64,000 bases of DNA from assembly GCA_035341015.1 (NCBI GenBank), contig DAOQUL010000003.1, positions 1-64,000 on the forward strand, given 5' to 3'. The notes under the pieces are model-generated. The model ran no database searches, was not told the DNA's origin, and worked only from the letters and a program-made list of their open reading frames with translations. This DNA comes from JAKQIM01 sp029557965 (lineage in GTDB: Bacteria > Chloroflexota > Anaerolineae > Anaerolineales > UBA4823). The first letter of the stretch is position 1. Each line of letters begins with the position of its first letter. A program made the position numbers and the translations under genes. Below, in pieces: positions 25,863 through 34,806 of this stretch.

Positions 25863-27431
25863 ATGACGGATGATTTTTTGTGGTGGCAAGACGGGGTGAT
25901 CTACCAGATTTACCCGCGCTCGTTTGCCGATTCAGATGGGGATGGGCTGGGCGACCTGCCGGGAATCATGGCGCGGTTGGATTATTTGCAAGAGCTGGGT
26001 GTGGACGCCATTTGGCTTTCGCCTTTTTATCCCACGCCCGATAAGGATTTTGGTTACGACATCAGCGATTACCAGGATGTGGACCCGCGCTTTGGCAGCC
26101 TGGCAGATTTTGACCGCCTGGTTGAAGAGGCGCACCGGCGCGGCATACGCCTGATCTTGGATATGGTATTGAACCACACCTCAGACCAGCATGCCTGGTT
26201 CCAGGAGGCGCGCCGCAGCCGGGATGACGCCCGCCGCGATTGGTACATCTGGCGCGACCAGCCCAACAACTGGCAGGCGGCTTTTGGCGGGCCGGCCTGG
26301 ACGCTGGACCCGCTGACGGGGCAGTATTACCTGCACTCGTTCACCAAAGAACAGCCGGACTTGAATTGGCGCAACCCATTGGTGCGCCAGGCCCTGCTGG
26401 ATGTCTTCCGCTTCTGGCTGGAACGCGGGGCAGATGGCTTCCGCCTGGATGTGTTCAACGCCTATTTTAAGCACCCCCACTTGCCGGATAACCCGCGCAA
26501 GCTGGGTCTGCGCGGATTTGACCGCCAGCACCACATCTACGATATGGATCAGCCGGAGATGATGCCGCTGTTGAATGAGCTGCGCCACCTGCTGGATACA
26601 TACCCTGAGCGCTATGCGGTGGGCGAGACGTACATGGCAACGCCGCAAAAGACGGTCTCGTACTGCGGGCCCGATAAGCTGCACGCCGCCTTCAGCTTCG
26701 ATTTTACGTCATCGAACTTGCTCTATCCCTGGAATGCGGTTTGGGTGCGGCAGAAGATTGAGGGGCGTGAGGATGTGTTTGGCGCGGCGGGCATTTGGCC
26801 GACGACGGTGATGAGCAACCATGATCTGCCGCGAGCCGCCAGCCGCTACAGCCGTGGGGCAGGGGATGATGCACAGGCCCACATGGCAATGGCCCTGCTG
26901 CTTACCCTGCGGGGGACGCCCTTCATTTATTATGGGGAAGAGATTGGTATGCGTGATATCGCTCTCAAGCGCAGCGAGATCTTAGACCCACCGGGAAAGA
27001 AGTTTTGGCCTTTCTATAAAGGGCGCGATGGCTGCCGGGCGCCGATGCAGTGGGATGCTTCGGCGCAGGCAGGATTTTCGACGGTCCAGCCGTGGCTGCC
27101 CCTGCACCCCGATTACCCGCTGCGCAATGTAGAGGCGCAGCGCGCCGACCCAGGTTCGCTGTTCAACTTTACCAAGAAGCTGTTGGCCCTGCGCAAAGAG
27201 ATGCCCGCACTGCGCCGCGGCGACCTGGTGTTCTTGGAAGATACGCCGCCCAGCGTGCTGGCTTACCGGCGTGAGACAGCCGGGGAAGAGGTGTTGGTGG
27301 CGATCAATTTTGGCCATTCTCCCGCCAGCTTCAGGCTTCCGGATGGAAAGTGGGAGGTGGTTTTGGCCAGCGGAACCCCTGAACCACCCGGCAGCCTGGG
27401 GCCGGGGCAGGTGTGTGTGATGACCAATTGA
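25863..27431 (+). CDS. GH13 alpha-glucosidase / oligo-1,6-glucosidase
   Basis: A 522-aa glycoside hydrolase of family 13 cleaving alpha-glucosidic bonds in small oligosaccharides. Motifs: QIYPRSFADSDGDGLGD near the start, region I DMVLNHTSDQH (100-110), region II DGFRLDVFN with nucleophile Asp196, region III AVGETY with acid Glu255, region IV SNHD with Asp321. No signal peptide, so it acts in the cytoplasm on imported sugars. Length is usual for the family. GGAG lies 11 bases before the ATG. Its stop abuts the stop of the convergent surface protein gene. Confidence 0.93.
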   Translation: MTDDFLWWQDGVIYQIYPRSFADSDGDGLGDLPGIMARLDYLQELGVDAIWLSPFYPTPDKDFGYDISDYQDVDPRFGSLADFDRLVEEAHRRGIRLILDMVLNHTSDQHAWFQEARRSRDDARRDWYIWRDQPNNWQAAFGGPAWTLDPLTGQYYLHSFTKEQPDLNWRNPLVRQALLDVFRFWLERGADGFRLDVFNAYFKHPHLPDNPRKLGLRGFDRQHHIYDMDQPEMMPLLNELRHLLDTYPERYAVGETYMATPQKTVSYCGPDKLHAAFSFDFTSSNLLYPWNAVWVRQKIEGREDVFGAAGIWPTTVMSNHDLPRAASRYSRGAGDDAQAHMAMALLLTLRGTPFIYYGEEIGMRDIALKRSEILDPPGKKFWPFYKGRDGCRAPMQWDASAQAGFSTVQPWLPLHPDYPLRNVEAQRADPGSLFNFTKKLLALRKEMPALRRGDLVFLEDTPPSVLAYRRETAGEEVLVAINFGHSPASFRLPDGKWEVVLASGTPEPPGSLGPGQVCVMTN

Positions 27432-30400
27432 TCAATATGGCTTGGGGTTGGCCTCTTGGATGGTGTCGTGCACAGTGATGACTCCGGTACTGCCATCCAG
27501 GTCAAAGACGTACCACCAGTCGCCGGTGCCTGAGGTGGGAACGTAGTAATTGGCGATCAGGCCGGTTGAGTCATACACCTGCACGTGCGCGCCGGAGTTT
27601 GTGATCAGGCCATCGCCGGCGTATTTGTAAACAGCATAGCGATAGTTGCCCTCGAAGCGTTCTTTGATGGTGATCGTCTCGGGTCCATAGCTGTATTGGT
27701 CATCGATGTCCAGGCAGGCGTAGGGGCTGGCAGAACAGTTCCCTTTGTTGGAAAAATAGATGTGGTAAGGATGACTGGGGGGCAGCCAAAGGTGGGAATC
27801 GATGTCTCTGGGGTTAGCGCCCCAGGTAAGGACGATGCGCATCTCACCCTGGGCCAGGGTGGGCGACAGAATATAGTTAAGCGACGAGGCCTGGTTGATG
27901 ACGATAATAACCGTCTGGTCGAGGGAGAAATAACCCTCTGCAGAAGCGCGCAGGGTTTGCGAACCGGGAAGAAGTCCTGAAAGGGTGTAATTCCCGGCGC
28001 CATCGGTTGTGGTGCAGGGGCTGCCGCCGGCATGACACACGCTGGCCCCGCCAATGCCCATCCCGGTAACGGCGCTGGTGACTTGCCCGGTAACGCTGCC
28101 GTATTGGACGGTGGAGACAAGATCAAAATCCAGGTTGAAATCATTGTTATCGAGCAAGATCGTTTCTTCTTTGTCATAATACCCCCCTGCAGAAGCTCGC
28201 AAGGTTTGTTCTCCAATCGGAACCGTATTAAATACATAAAACCCAGCGGAATCTGTGGTGGCGCACGGGCCAGCAGGCAAAATGCATACGGTGGCTCCTC
28301 CAATGCCAGTGTGTGTCGCGGCATCATAGACGCTTCCGGTAATATCGCCATATCTATTGATATTCCGGAAAATGATCGGTAAGTGAGCATAATAGGCGAA
28401 GACGGTTACGGAAGTTATATCCTTTTGCGTGCCGGCGGAGTTTGTGGCAGTGAGGGTGGCATCATATATGCTGGGGTGGGCGTAGGTGTGGGTGACGGTA
28501 ATCCCGCTGGCGCTAGTTCCATCCCCAAAATCCCAGGAATAAGTAACCCCGGTGCCGCCGGCAAGGGTGGCGGAGAAGGTGGTGGTTTGACCGATGAGGG
28601 TGGGGCTGTCGTTGCTGGCTTGCAGGCCGGTGATCGGCACGTCAGCAACATATTGGTTGAACCCATACCCTGTGAGGTTGACAGAGTTTTGCGCCTGACC
28701 ACTGAGCCACCTCCAGCCGGCGGTGGTGTAGGTATGGGTCACGGTAGAACCGCTGCCAGTGGCGCCATCGCCAAAATCCCAGGTATAGATAACATTGGTG
28801 CCCTGGATAACGGTGGCTGTGAAATGGGCGGGTACGCCAACCTGGATAGGGGAATCTCCCTGAATGTGGTACCCGTAGATCGGTATGTCGCTGATGGCAA
28901 CGATCAGCGAGTTGCTTATTGCAGCCCGGTAATTAACCGCGTTGATGGTGAGGGTGTAAACGCCTGGCGTACCCCAGGTGAAGAAAGCGGTGTCGCTCAA
29001 GCCGGCAGTGTGGGTGACGGTCTGTTGGCCTTCGCTCAGCCAGGTGTACGTGATTGGAAGCGTTGCGGAACTTGGGCTAATGACAGCGGTGAAGGTGTAT
29101 GGATTGCCTGCCAGGCCAGTCTCGGGCCCGCTGATTCTGAGCTCAGACGGCCCTATGCTGAAGATATTCGTGCCGGCCTGGGCCGATGCCTGGTATAGGG
29201 CGGGATTGGTGAGCGAGGTGACGGTGATATTCACGGTGTCGGTCAGATACCAGGGGGCATGCAGGGGGATGAAGACAGAAACAGTGAAGGTGGCGGCATC
29301 GTCCGGCGCCAGCGGGCCAAGTTGGAGGGCAGAAAGCTCGCTATGCCAGGCAGATGGCCCGAGGGCCAGGGCATAGGTATCGGTAAGAGGGGACCAATTG
29401 TAGAACTTCAGGCTGTATTCTGTGACGACACCGGGCACGCCAGAGCCGGATTGTGTGCGTGGGTAGAGGTAAACACCGGCCGGGAATTCATATGCCCCCA
29501 TATCACAAGTTACCTCGCCATCTTGATCGCTGTCAAGTGGGCGGGGAACACCGCGCTGGTCGGTCGGGGGGCAGGCAGCGTTATCGCCGGCCTCGACGGC
29601 GGGACTGTTCAAGGGCAAGGCATGTGTCCAGGTAGGGCCGCCGTTATCATGCAAAGGCTCCAACAGCGGATCAATGCCTGGCAGGGAGTGGTTGGCGGGA
29701 GCGAAGCCGCAGGAGGTGTCTGAAGACAAGTTGTACCCACCATCGGTGAGGTTACCGGCGCAGTCGCTGCTCGGTGAATTGGCGGCGACGATGGTATTGG
29801 TCAAAACCATACTGCCGCCAGTGTGATTGATCCCGCTGCCGGTGGTGGCGCTGTTGGAAAAGATCGTGGTGTTCACAATGGTGACTGTGCCATCCTGGTT
29901 GTTGATCCCGCCTCCGTACGTGGCGCTGTTGCCAGAAAAGGTGCTGTTGAGAACGGCAAGGGCGGCCAGGTGGTTGTTAACCGCTCCGCCTGAGATGGAA
30001 TGGTTGTCCCAAAAGGTGCTGTTGGCGATGTTCAACAGGCCGCCGGAGTGATAGACGGCCCCGCCCGCACCGTTGTTCGGCGAGGTGTTGTTAGAGAAGG
30101 TGGTGTTGAGGATGGTCAGGGAGCCGCTGTTGGCCACCCCACCTGCCCCGTTATACAGCGTATAGTTGCCCGAGAAAACGTTGTTGTCAATGGTCATCGT
30201 CCCCTGATTGCGAATGGCGCCGCCGCAGGAGGCTTGCCCCTTGCAGTAACCATCAGTATTGTTGCCGATGAAGGTGTTGTTGATAAGTGTCATTGGGCCA
30301 TCGCTGTAAATGGCTCCCCCACCTTCAGTGGCTGTGTTAGAGATAAAGATGCTGTCTTGGATGATAAACGAAGGGGCGGTGGATAAGAAAACAGCACCGC

Positions 30401-31103
30401 TGCCCATATTCACCGTGATGCGGTTGTTCAAAAAAGTGCTGCGTTGGATGATGGTCACACTTTCGTGAACGGCTACACCAGCGCTGTAACCGGTGGCAGT
30501 ATTTCCTTCAAAGCGGCTATCCAAGATGGTCAGGCTCCCGCCTTCGCTATAGATGGCTCCCCCATATGGAAAGTAGAAGGCAATAACGCCATTCCTGATA
30601 AATGCACACTGTCTGATGGTCAAATTGCCACCACCATTATACAGACCAGCGCCGGTAGTGTTTTGAGGGGTGCGGCCATTCGCAACGGTCAACCCCTCAA
30701 GCCTCAGGTCGATTGCTCCATCCACAAAAAAGACGCGCGTGTTACCGCCCCCGCTGACGGCGATTTTCTCACCACCGTTAATTACCAGGGGGCCGCCGCT
30801 GGCCAGGAGATCGAGCTGGCTGCCTACCGTAACCGTGCCCGCCACGCTAAAGGTGATGGTGTCGGTGAGCACCATGCCGGCTGGGCAGGCGTCTACGGCG
30901 GCATTGGTGTTGGCGGCCTGGATGGCCTCGCGCAAGGCGCAGTCGCCATCGGTGTTGAGCTCGTCAGCCAGGGTGTTAACGAGGATGGCTGTTTGAGGGG
31001 ATGTAGTCCTGGCATGGGCAGAGGCCTCTATGACGGAGAGAAAGGCAGACAACGCTAACAGCGCGGTCAACAGGGGGATCAAGAGTCGCAGTGCCTTGTT
31101 CAT
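27432..31103 (-). CDS. Large secreted surface protein: beta-helix, PKD and carboxypeptidase-like domains
   Basis: A 1223-aa exported protein. Signal peptide (1-30); a CSLREA-type segment with GDCALREAIQAAN near 55-67; a right-handed beta-helix of about 90-480 with many short repeats such as GGGAIYSDG and NNTF; a linker domain; PKD repeats (about 660-890) with YTWDFGDGATGSGSTVTHTY; the motif HLPIIFRN near 908-915; two carboxypeptidase-regulatory-like repeats (GSVYDAATHTGIGGATVCI and a second copy); and a C-terminal YfaP/DUF2135-like domain with VLTWGANPRDIDSHLW. Beta-helix plus PKD suggests carbohydrate binding or adhesion. No LPXTG motif is present. SD AGGAAG precedes ATG 31103. Confidence 0.85.
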   Translation of the reverse strand: MNKALRLLIPLLTALLALSAFLSVIEASAHARTTSPQTAILVNTLADELNTDGDCALREAIQAANTNAAVDACPAGMVLTDTITFSVAGTVTVGSQLDLLASGGPLVINGGEKIAVSGGGNTRVFFVDGAIDLRLEGLTVANGRTPQNTTGAGLYNGGGNLTIRQCAFIRNGVIAFYFPYGGAIYSEGGSLTILDSRFEGNTATGYSAGVAVHESVTIIQRSTFLNNRITVNMGSGAVFLSTAPSFIIQDSIFISNTATEGGGAIYSDGPMTLINNTFIGNNTDGYCKGQASCGGAIRNQGTMTIDNNVFSGNYTLYNGAGGVANSGSLTILNTTFSNNTSPNNGAGGAVYHSGGLLNIANSTFWDNHSISGGAVNNHLAALAVLNSTFSGNSATYGGGINNQDGTVTIVNTTIFSNSATTGSGINHTGGSMVLTNTIVAANSPSSDCAGNLTDGGYNLSSDTSCGFAPANHSLPGIDPLLEPLHDNGGPTWTHALPLNSPAVEAGDNAACPPTDQRGVPRPLDSDQDGEVTCDMGAYEFPAGVYLYPRTQSGSGVPGVVTEYSLKFYNWSPLTDTYALALGPSAWHSELSALQLGPLAPDDAATFTVSVFIPLHAPWYLTDTVNITVTSLTNPALYQASAQAGTNIFSIGPSELRISGPETGLAGNPYTFTAVISPSSATLPITYTWLSEGQQTVTHTAGLSDTAFFTWGTPGVYTLTINAVNYRAAISNSLIVAISDIPIYGYHIQGDSPIQVGVPAHFTATVIQGTNVIYTWDFGDGATGSGSTVTHTYTTAGWRWLSGQAQNSVNLTGYGFNQYVADVPITGLQASNDSPTLIGQTTTFSATLAGGTGVTYSWDFGDGTSASGITVTHTYAHPSIYDATLTATNSAGTQKDITSVTVFAYYAHLPIIFRNINRYGDITGSVYDAATHTGIGGATVCILPAGPCATTDSAGFYVFNTVPIGEQTLRASAGGYYDKEETILLDNNDFNLDFDLVSTVQYGSVTGQVTSAVTGMGIGGASVCHAGGSPCTTTDGAGNYTLSGLLPGSQTLRASAEGYFSLDQTVIIVINQASSLNYILSPTLAQGEMRIVLTWGANPRDIDSHLWLPPSHPYHIYFSNKGNCSASPYACLDIDDQYSYGPETITIKERFEGNYRYAVYKYAGDGLITNSGAHVQVYDSTGLIANYYVPTSGTGDWWYVFDLDGSTGVITVHDTIQEANPKPY

Positions 31104-31242
31104 TTTGCACTTCCTTCCATGACCTCTCGAGGATATGAAATTGTGTCTGGTTGGGGATAAACAAATACACCACTGGCAGGAGCCGGGTTAATTTGATTAT
31201 ACGACTGAATCTTGAATTGGCAAGCAGGGAGAAAATATCAAA

Positions 31243-31286
31243 AAACAGGTGTAGTGTGGCGTCAAAGCATTACACTACACCTGTTT
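31243..31286 (-). terminator. Intrinsic terminator of the FmdB-like gene
   Basis: Perfect 14-bp inverted repeat (31243-31256 and 31273-31286), followed on the minus strand by a run of T. Lies 18 bp past the FmdB-like stop. Confidence 0.85.
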
Positions 31287-31303
31287 ATAAATTCAATAAT
31301 AGC

Positions 31304-31606
31304 TTATTCTTCTGATTTAGCGCTGCTGACAGTCGTTTCGCTCTTGGTAGGCTCAGACTTCTTTTCGGTTTCGCTCTTCTTCTCGCCTTCAGAAGCCGGT
31401 TTGTTGGTGCGGCCCTGGCCCGAGGGAGAGCGGTGGTCGGTGGCGTAGAAGCCAGACCCTTTGAATACAATGCCAACAGGGGTGAAGACCTTGCGCAGGC
31501 TCTTTTTGTTGCACTCAGGGCAGCGGGTGAGGACGGGGTCGTTGAAGCCCTGTTTGTGTTCGAAGCGCACACCGCACTTATCGCATTGGTAGGTATAAAT
31601 CGGCAT
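31304..31606 (-). CDS. FmdB family zinc-ribbon protein
   Basis: A 100-aa protein starting MPIYTYQCDKCG, with a zinc ribbon formed by two Cys-x2-Cys pairs (CDKC and CPEC) and the family segment FKGSGFYATD. The C-terminal 35 residues are a Lys/Glu/Ser-rich disordered tail. FmdB-type proteins are putative regulators; the named example is linked to formamidase expression, but the function here is unknown. GGAG lies nine bases upstream of the ATG. Monocistronic, with its own promoter and terminator. Confidence 0.9.
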   Translation of the reverse strand: MPIYTYQCDKCGVRFEHKQGFNDPVLTRCPECNKKSLRKVFTPVGIVFKGSGFYATDHRSPSGQGRTNKPASEGEKKSETEKKSEPTKSETTVSSAKSEE

Positions 31607-31646
31607 TCCAGTTTCTCCGGCTGATGAGGTCCATCAGCAACGTGAC

Positions 31647-31675
31647 ATTATAGCGCGCCCGACCTTCTCTGGCAA
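31647..31675 (-). promoter_or_regulatory. Promoter of the FmdB-like gene
   Basis: Minus strand TTGCCA (31670-31675), 17-bp spacer, TATAAT (31647-31652). The short leader contains a 6-bp hairpin (31621-31637). Confidence 0.8.
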
Positions 31676-31712
31676 GACTTTATGAAGAAGGTTCTAACAA
31701 ACTGTTAACACG

Positions 31713-33563
31713 CTAGGGCCTGGGCGTGCGGGTGGGGTAGCGGGTGGAGGTGGGCTTGGGCGTGGAGGTGAAGGTGGGCGGCGGCGTGGCCGTGGCGGTG
31801 GATGTGCGCGTGGGGCGCGGCGTGGCAGTGGGGGTGTTGGTGCGGGTGGGTGGGATGATGGCTGCCAGGTGTTCTTGGGCAAAAGTGCGCCAATCGGCGG
31901 GCACGGCCTCTTCGGGCAGGGCCAGCAGGGCTTCCCAATCGGTCTTGGCATCCAGTGTGTTGAAGGCCTGCTCTGAAACCTGGGCGCGGTGATAATAAAT
32001 GTAAGCCCGCTGGCTGTCTTCGGTGACCCACTGCTGGGCACTGCTGAACTGGCGGTAAGCCATGGTCAGGCGTTCATCAGCCCACAAGGCATGGGCAAGC
32101 TGGATGCTGTAATCGTAAGAATTCGGCACCAGGTTGAGCGCGATCACCAGGTCATTGACGGCGGCCTGGTAATCTTCTAAGATCATGTACGCCGAGCCGC
32201 GATAGTAATAGGCGTCGGCGAAGTTGGGATTGATGGCAATGGCTTTGTCGAAGCGTTCGACCGCCTGGTCGTAGATCTCGGCTTCAAAGTAAGACAGGCC
32301 AGCCAGGGTCCAGGCCAGGGAATTCTCGGTCTCGTAGCGCAGGTAAATGTTGATGTAGTACAGGGCCTGGTCTGGATCTTCATTGAGCATGTAGGCCTGG
32401 CCGAGCACCAGGTAGGCGGGCAGCAGGGTGCGGTCTGATTCGTAAGCCAGCTTGGCCATTTCTAGGGCGCTGGTGTAATCGCCTTCCAGGATAAAGGCCT
32501 GGGCGTTGAGCATGTAGATGCGCGGCGCACCGGGGAATAATGCCTCGGCAGCCATCAGGTCTGCCCGGGCAGCATCCACCTCGCCCTCGCTCAGCAGGTA
32601 AGCGGCGCGTTCGAGGTAGGCATCTACATAGTCGGGATCTAACTCAATGGCCTTATCCAGGTCATCGATGACCACGGTTGAAGGGTCGATGCCCAGGTTA
32701 GCCAGGGCGCGGCCCATGTAGTTGGGGGCAAAATTGGCGTTGACGGCGATGCCCTGGTTGTAAGCGCGGATGGCATCCTGGTACTTGCCTGTCAGGCGGT
32801 AAGCCTCGCCCTGGTGGAAGTATAAATCGACCGCATCCGGTTCGGCGGTGACGGCCTGACCGATGAAGTCTAGCATGCTGGTGTAATTGCCGCGCTCGTA
32901 AGAGCTGATGCCGGCGCGGTAAGCTTCAACCACGGGGTGCGGGGTGTTGACGTACATGGGGACGGGGGTGTAGGTTTCGTCCAGGAACATCCACAACGGG
33001 GTAGGCCCGACGAATGTGGGGGTGGGTGAGCGCACGACGCGGGTGGCGGTTGAGGTGGGGGTAAGGGTGGGGGCCGGGGTGCGGGTGACCACGGGGGTGA
33101 CGCGAATGAAGACCACTTCTTCGGGCTGGCGGGTGGCCCCATAAATGCCCAGCGAGACGAGCCCGATCAGCAGGGCGGCGGCAGCAAGGATGCTGACCAT
33201 GCGTGTGACGGGATTTTCCCACACGCGTTTGAAGATATTCTTGGGCGGCTCCAGCTCTTTGTTCAGATCATCAGCCCACTTGCGATGGATGGGTGGGACG
33301 GGGGTTACATCTTCAGCGGGTGGGCGGGCGCCCATCAAGACCAGCCCGCGGCGGGCGGCCTCGTTATTGGGATCGGCCTTGAGGGCCGATTCGAGGCAGA
33401 AGACGCGTTCGCCGGGGTTATCGACCACGGTGCTCATCCACAACCAGTAATCGACGTTAGAGGCGTTGCTGCGAATGAGGCGCGTCAGCAGGTCGCGGGC
33501 CCGGCTGCGCTCGCCTTTTTCAATCGCTTCCATTGCTTCTTGGAACATCTTGTCTTGGGCCAT
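31713..33563 (-). CDS. Membrane-anchored TPR protein
   Basis: A 616-aa protein. A cytoplasmic N-terminal segment with one TPR-like unit (1-70) is followed by a membrane helix (about 120-142), a Thr/Pro linker and at least eight TPR units (about 215-560), for instance DLYFHQGEAYRLTGKYQDAIRA. The last 40 residues are a Thr/Pro/Arg-rich tail ending in TRTPRP. TPR arrays mediate protein assembly, here presumably on the outer face. ATG 33563 is chosen because the longer frame to 33608 overlaps the promoter. Divergent from a LysM lipoprotein across a perfect inverted repeat. Confidence 0.85.
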   Translation of the reverse strand: MAQDKMFQEAMEAIEKGERSRARDLLTRLIRSNASNVDYWLWMSTVVDNPGERVFCLESALKADPNNEAARRGLVLMGARPPAEDVTPVPPIHRKWADDLNKELEPPKNIFKRVWENPVTRMVSILAAAALLIGLVSLGIYGATRQPEEVVFIRVTPVVTRTPAPTLTPTSTATRVVRSPTPTFVGPTPLWMFLDETYTPVPMYVNTPHPVVEAYRAGISSYERGNYTSMLDFIGQAVTAEPDAVDLYFHQGEAYRLTGKYQDAIRAYNQGIAVNANFAPNYMGRALANLGIDPSTVVIDDLDKAIELDPDYVDAYLERAAYLLSEGEVDAARADLMAAEALFPGAPRIYMLNAQAFILEGDYTSALEMAKLAYESDRTLLPAYLVLGQAYMLNEDPDQALYYINIYLRYETENSLAWTLAGLSYFEAEIYDQAVERFDKAIAINPNFADAYYYRGSAYMILEDYQAAVNDLVIALNLVPNSYDYSIQLAHALWADERLTMAYRQFSSAQQWVTEDSQRAYIYYHRAQVSEQAFNTLDAKTDWEALLALPEEAVPADWRTFAQEHLAAIIPPTRTNTPTATPRPTRTSTATATPPPTFTSTPKPTSTRYPTRTPRP

Positions 33564-33579
33564 AAGAATACCTGGCATG

Positions 33580-33608
33580 AGTCTAGCACAGCCCGCCAAA
33601 TGCGGCAA
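33580..33608 (-). promoter_or_regulatory. Promoter of the TPR gene
   Basis: Minus strand TTGCCG (33603-33608), 17-bp spacer, TAGACT (33580-33585). Confidence 0.6.
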
Positions 33609-33626
33609 GTGGATTTAACGAAGAAA

Positions 33627-33669
33627 TTGGGGTGTGAACGGGCAGTTTCACCGTCCGTTCACACCCCAA
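33627..33669. repeat. Perfect 15-bp inverted repeat between divergent genes
   Basis: Arms 33627-33641 and 33655-33669 are perfectly complementary, with a 13-nt spacer. It starts 18 bp upstream of the TPR gene -35 box and covers the place where the -35 box of the LysM gene would be, so it may be an operator for both genes. It could form a hairpin, but no converging transcript needs a terminator here. Confidence 0.7.
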
Positions 33670-33686
33670 ACCCCAAAAAGTGCAGT

Positions 33687-33692
33687 TATAAT
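33687..33692 (+). promoter_or_regulatory. -10 box of the LysM lipoprotein gene
   Basis: TATAAT six bases before ATG 33699, implying a leaderless transcript. No -35 box at the right distance; the inverted repeat occupies that position. Confidence 0.55.
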
Positions 33693-33698
33693 CGGGGC

Positions 33699-34796
33699 AT
33701 GGGTATGATGAACACGTTGATCTGGCGATTGGCGGCCACAATGACCCTGGCATGGGGTTTGGCGGCCTGCCAGGCGGTCGCGCCGGTTGTTACGCCAACG
33801 CCCAGTGCCAGTCCGCCGGGCGTGTTAACGCCTTATCACACGCCCGGGCCCAGCAGCACACCCACCCTGCCCGCGCCGCTGCCCAGCCTGGAAGCCCTGC
33901 CGGTGACCCCTGCACCCAGCCCCACGCCTTTCACCCACGCCGTGGCGAAGGGCGAGACCATGCTGGGAATTGCCTACCAGTACAGCATTTCGCTCGAAGA
34001 TTTGCTGGCGGCCAACCCTGGGGTTGACCCGCAGTTCCTTTCGGTGGGCACGCAGTTGGTCATTCCGTTGGGCGGGGAGGTGGCCGCAGTCCAGCCGACT
34101 GCCACCCCGATGGCGGTGGGCTGGCAGGGGCCGGTGTGCCACCGCAGTGCAGATGGCGGGGCCTGGTGTTTTGTGCTGGCGCAGAACGAGCAGATCTATG
34201 GGCTGGAAAATCTTTCGGCATGGATTGGGCTGTTCGATGAACAGGGCCGGCCCGTGGCCGGGCAGGTGGCGATTGGGGGGCTGAATTTACTGCCTGCTGG
34301 GCGGGCGCTGCCCCTGGGGACGTATTTCTCGCCGCCGCTGCCCGAGGTCTTTGGGGCGCAGTTTGAGCCATTGACGGCGCTGGCGGTGCTGGATGGCAAT
34401 GCACGCTACCTGTTGGTTGAGGCCAGAGAGCTGGCGTTTGAAATTGCCGGGGATGGAGGGCAGGCCGTGAGCAGCGGAGAGATCTGGCTGGCCGGCCCGG
34501 CGCCATCGCTGGTGTGGGTAGAGGCGGTAGCTTACGATGCCAGTGGGCAGGTAGTGGGGGTGCGCAAGTGGGAGACAGCCCAACCGTGCACGGGCCTGTT
34601 CCCCACGGCTACGCCCACGGGCGTGGCAACGGCTACGCCGGATGCATCCGTTCTGACACCAGTTCCTGGCGAGGCAACCGCCACGCCCGGCCCGGCCGGA
34701 ATGCCAGGCTTTGGGTTTTGCACCCGCTTTGAGCTGGCAGTGTACAGCCTGGGGCCGGCGATCCAGAGGGTGGAGATCCTGGTCGAAGCAAGATAA
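33699..34796 (+). CDS. LysM-domain lipoprotein
   Basis: A 365-aa protein with lipoprotein signal ending GLAAC (Cys24), a Pro/Thr-rich linker, and a LysM domain (about 78-125) with THAVAKGETMLGIAYQYSIS and LLAANPGVDPQFLSVGTQLVIP. The remaining 220 residues form a domain I do not recognise, interrupted by a Thr/Pro-rich loop, with four scattered cysteines. LysM binds peptidoglycan or chitin-like glycans. The frame is open upstream to 33285, but that part overlaps the TPR gene and lacks a signal peptide. Confidence 0.82.
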   Translation: MGMMNTLIWRLAATMTLAWGLAACQAVAPVVTPTPSASPPGVLTPYHTPGPSSTPTLPAPLPSLEALPVTPAPSPTPFTHAVAKGETMLGIAYQYSISLEDLLAANPGVDPQFLSVGTQLVIPLGGEVAAVQPTATPMAVGWQGPVCHRSADGGAWCFVLAQNEQIYGLENLSAWIGLFDEQGRPVAGQVAIGGLNLLPAGRALPLGTYFSPPLPEVFGAQFEPLTALAVLDGNARYLLVEARELAFEIAGDGGQAVSSGEIWLAGPAPSLVWVEAVAYDASGQVVGVRKWETAQPCTGLFPTATPTGVATATPDASVLTPVPGEATATPGPAGMPGFGFCTRFELAVYSLGPAIQRVEILVEAR

Positions 34797-34806
34797 ATGC
34801 GGGTAT

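Noticed and set aside
33285..33698. Upstream extension of the LysM lipoprotein frame
   Set aside because: It overlaps the TPR gene and promoter and would hide the lipoprotein signal peptide, which starts at 33699.
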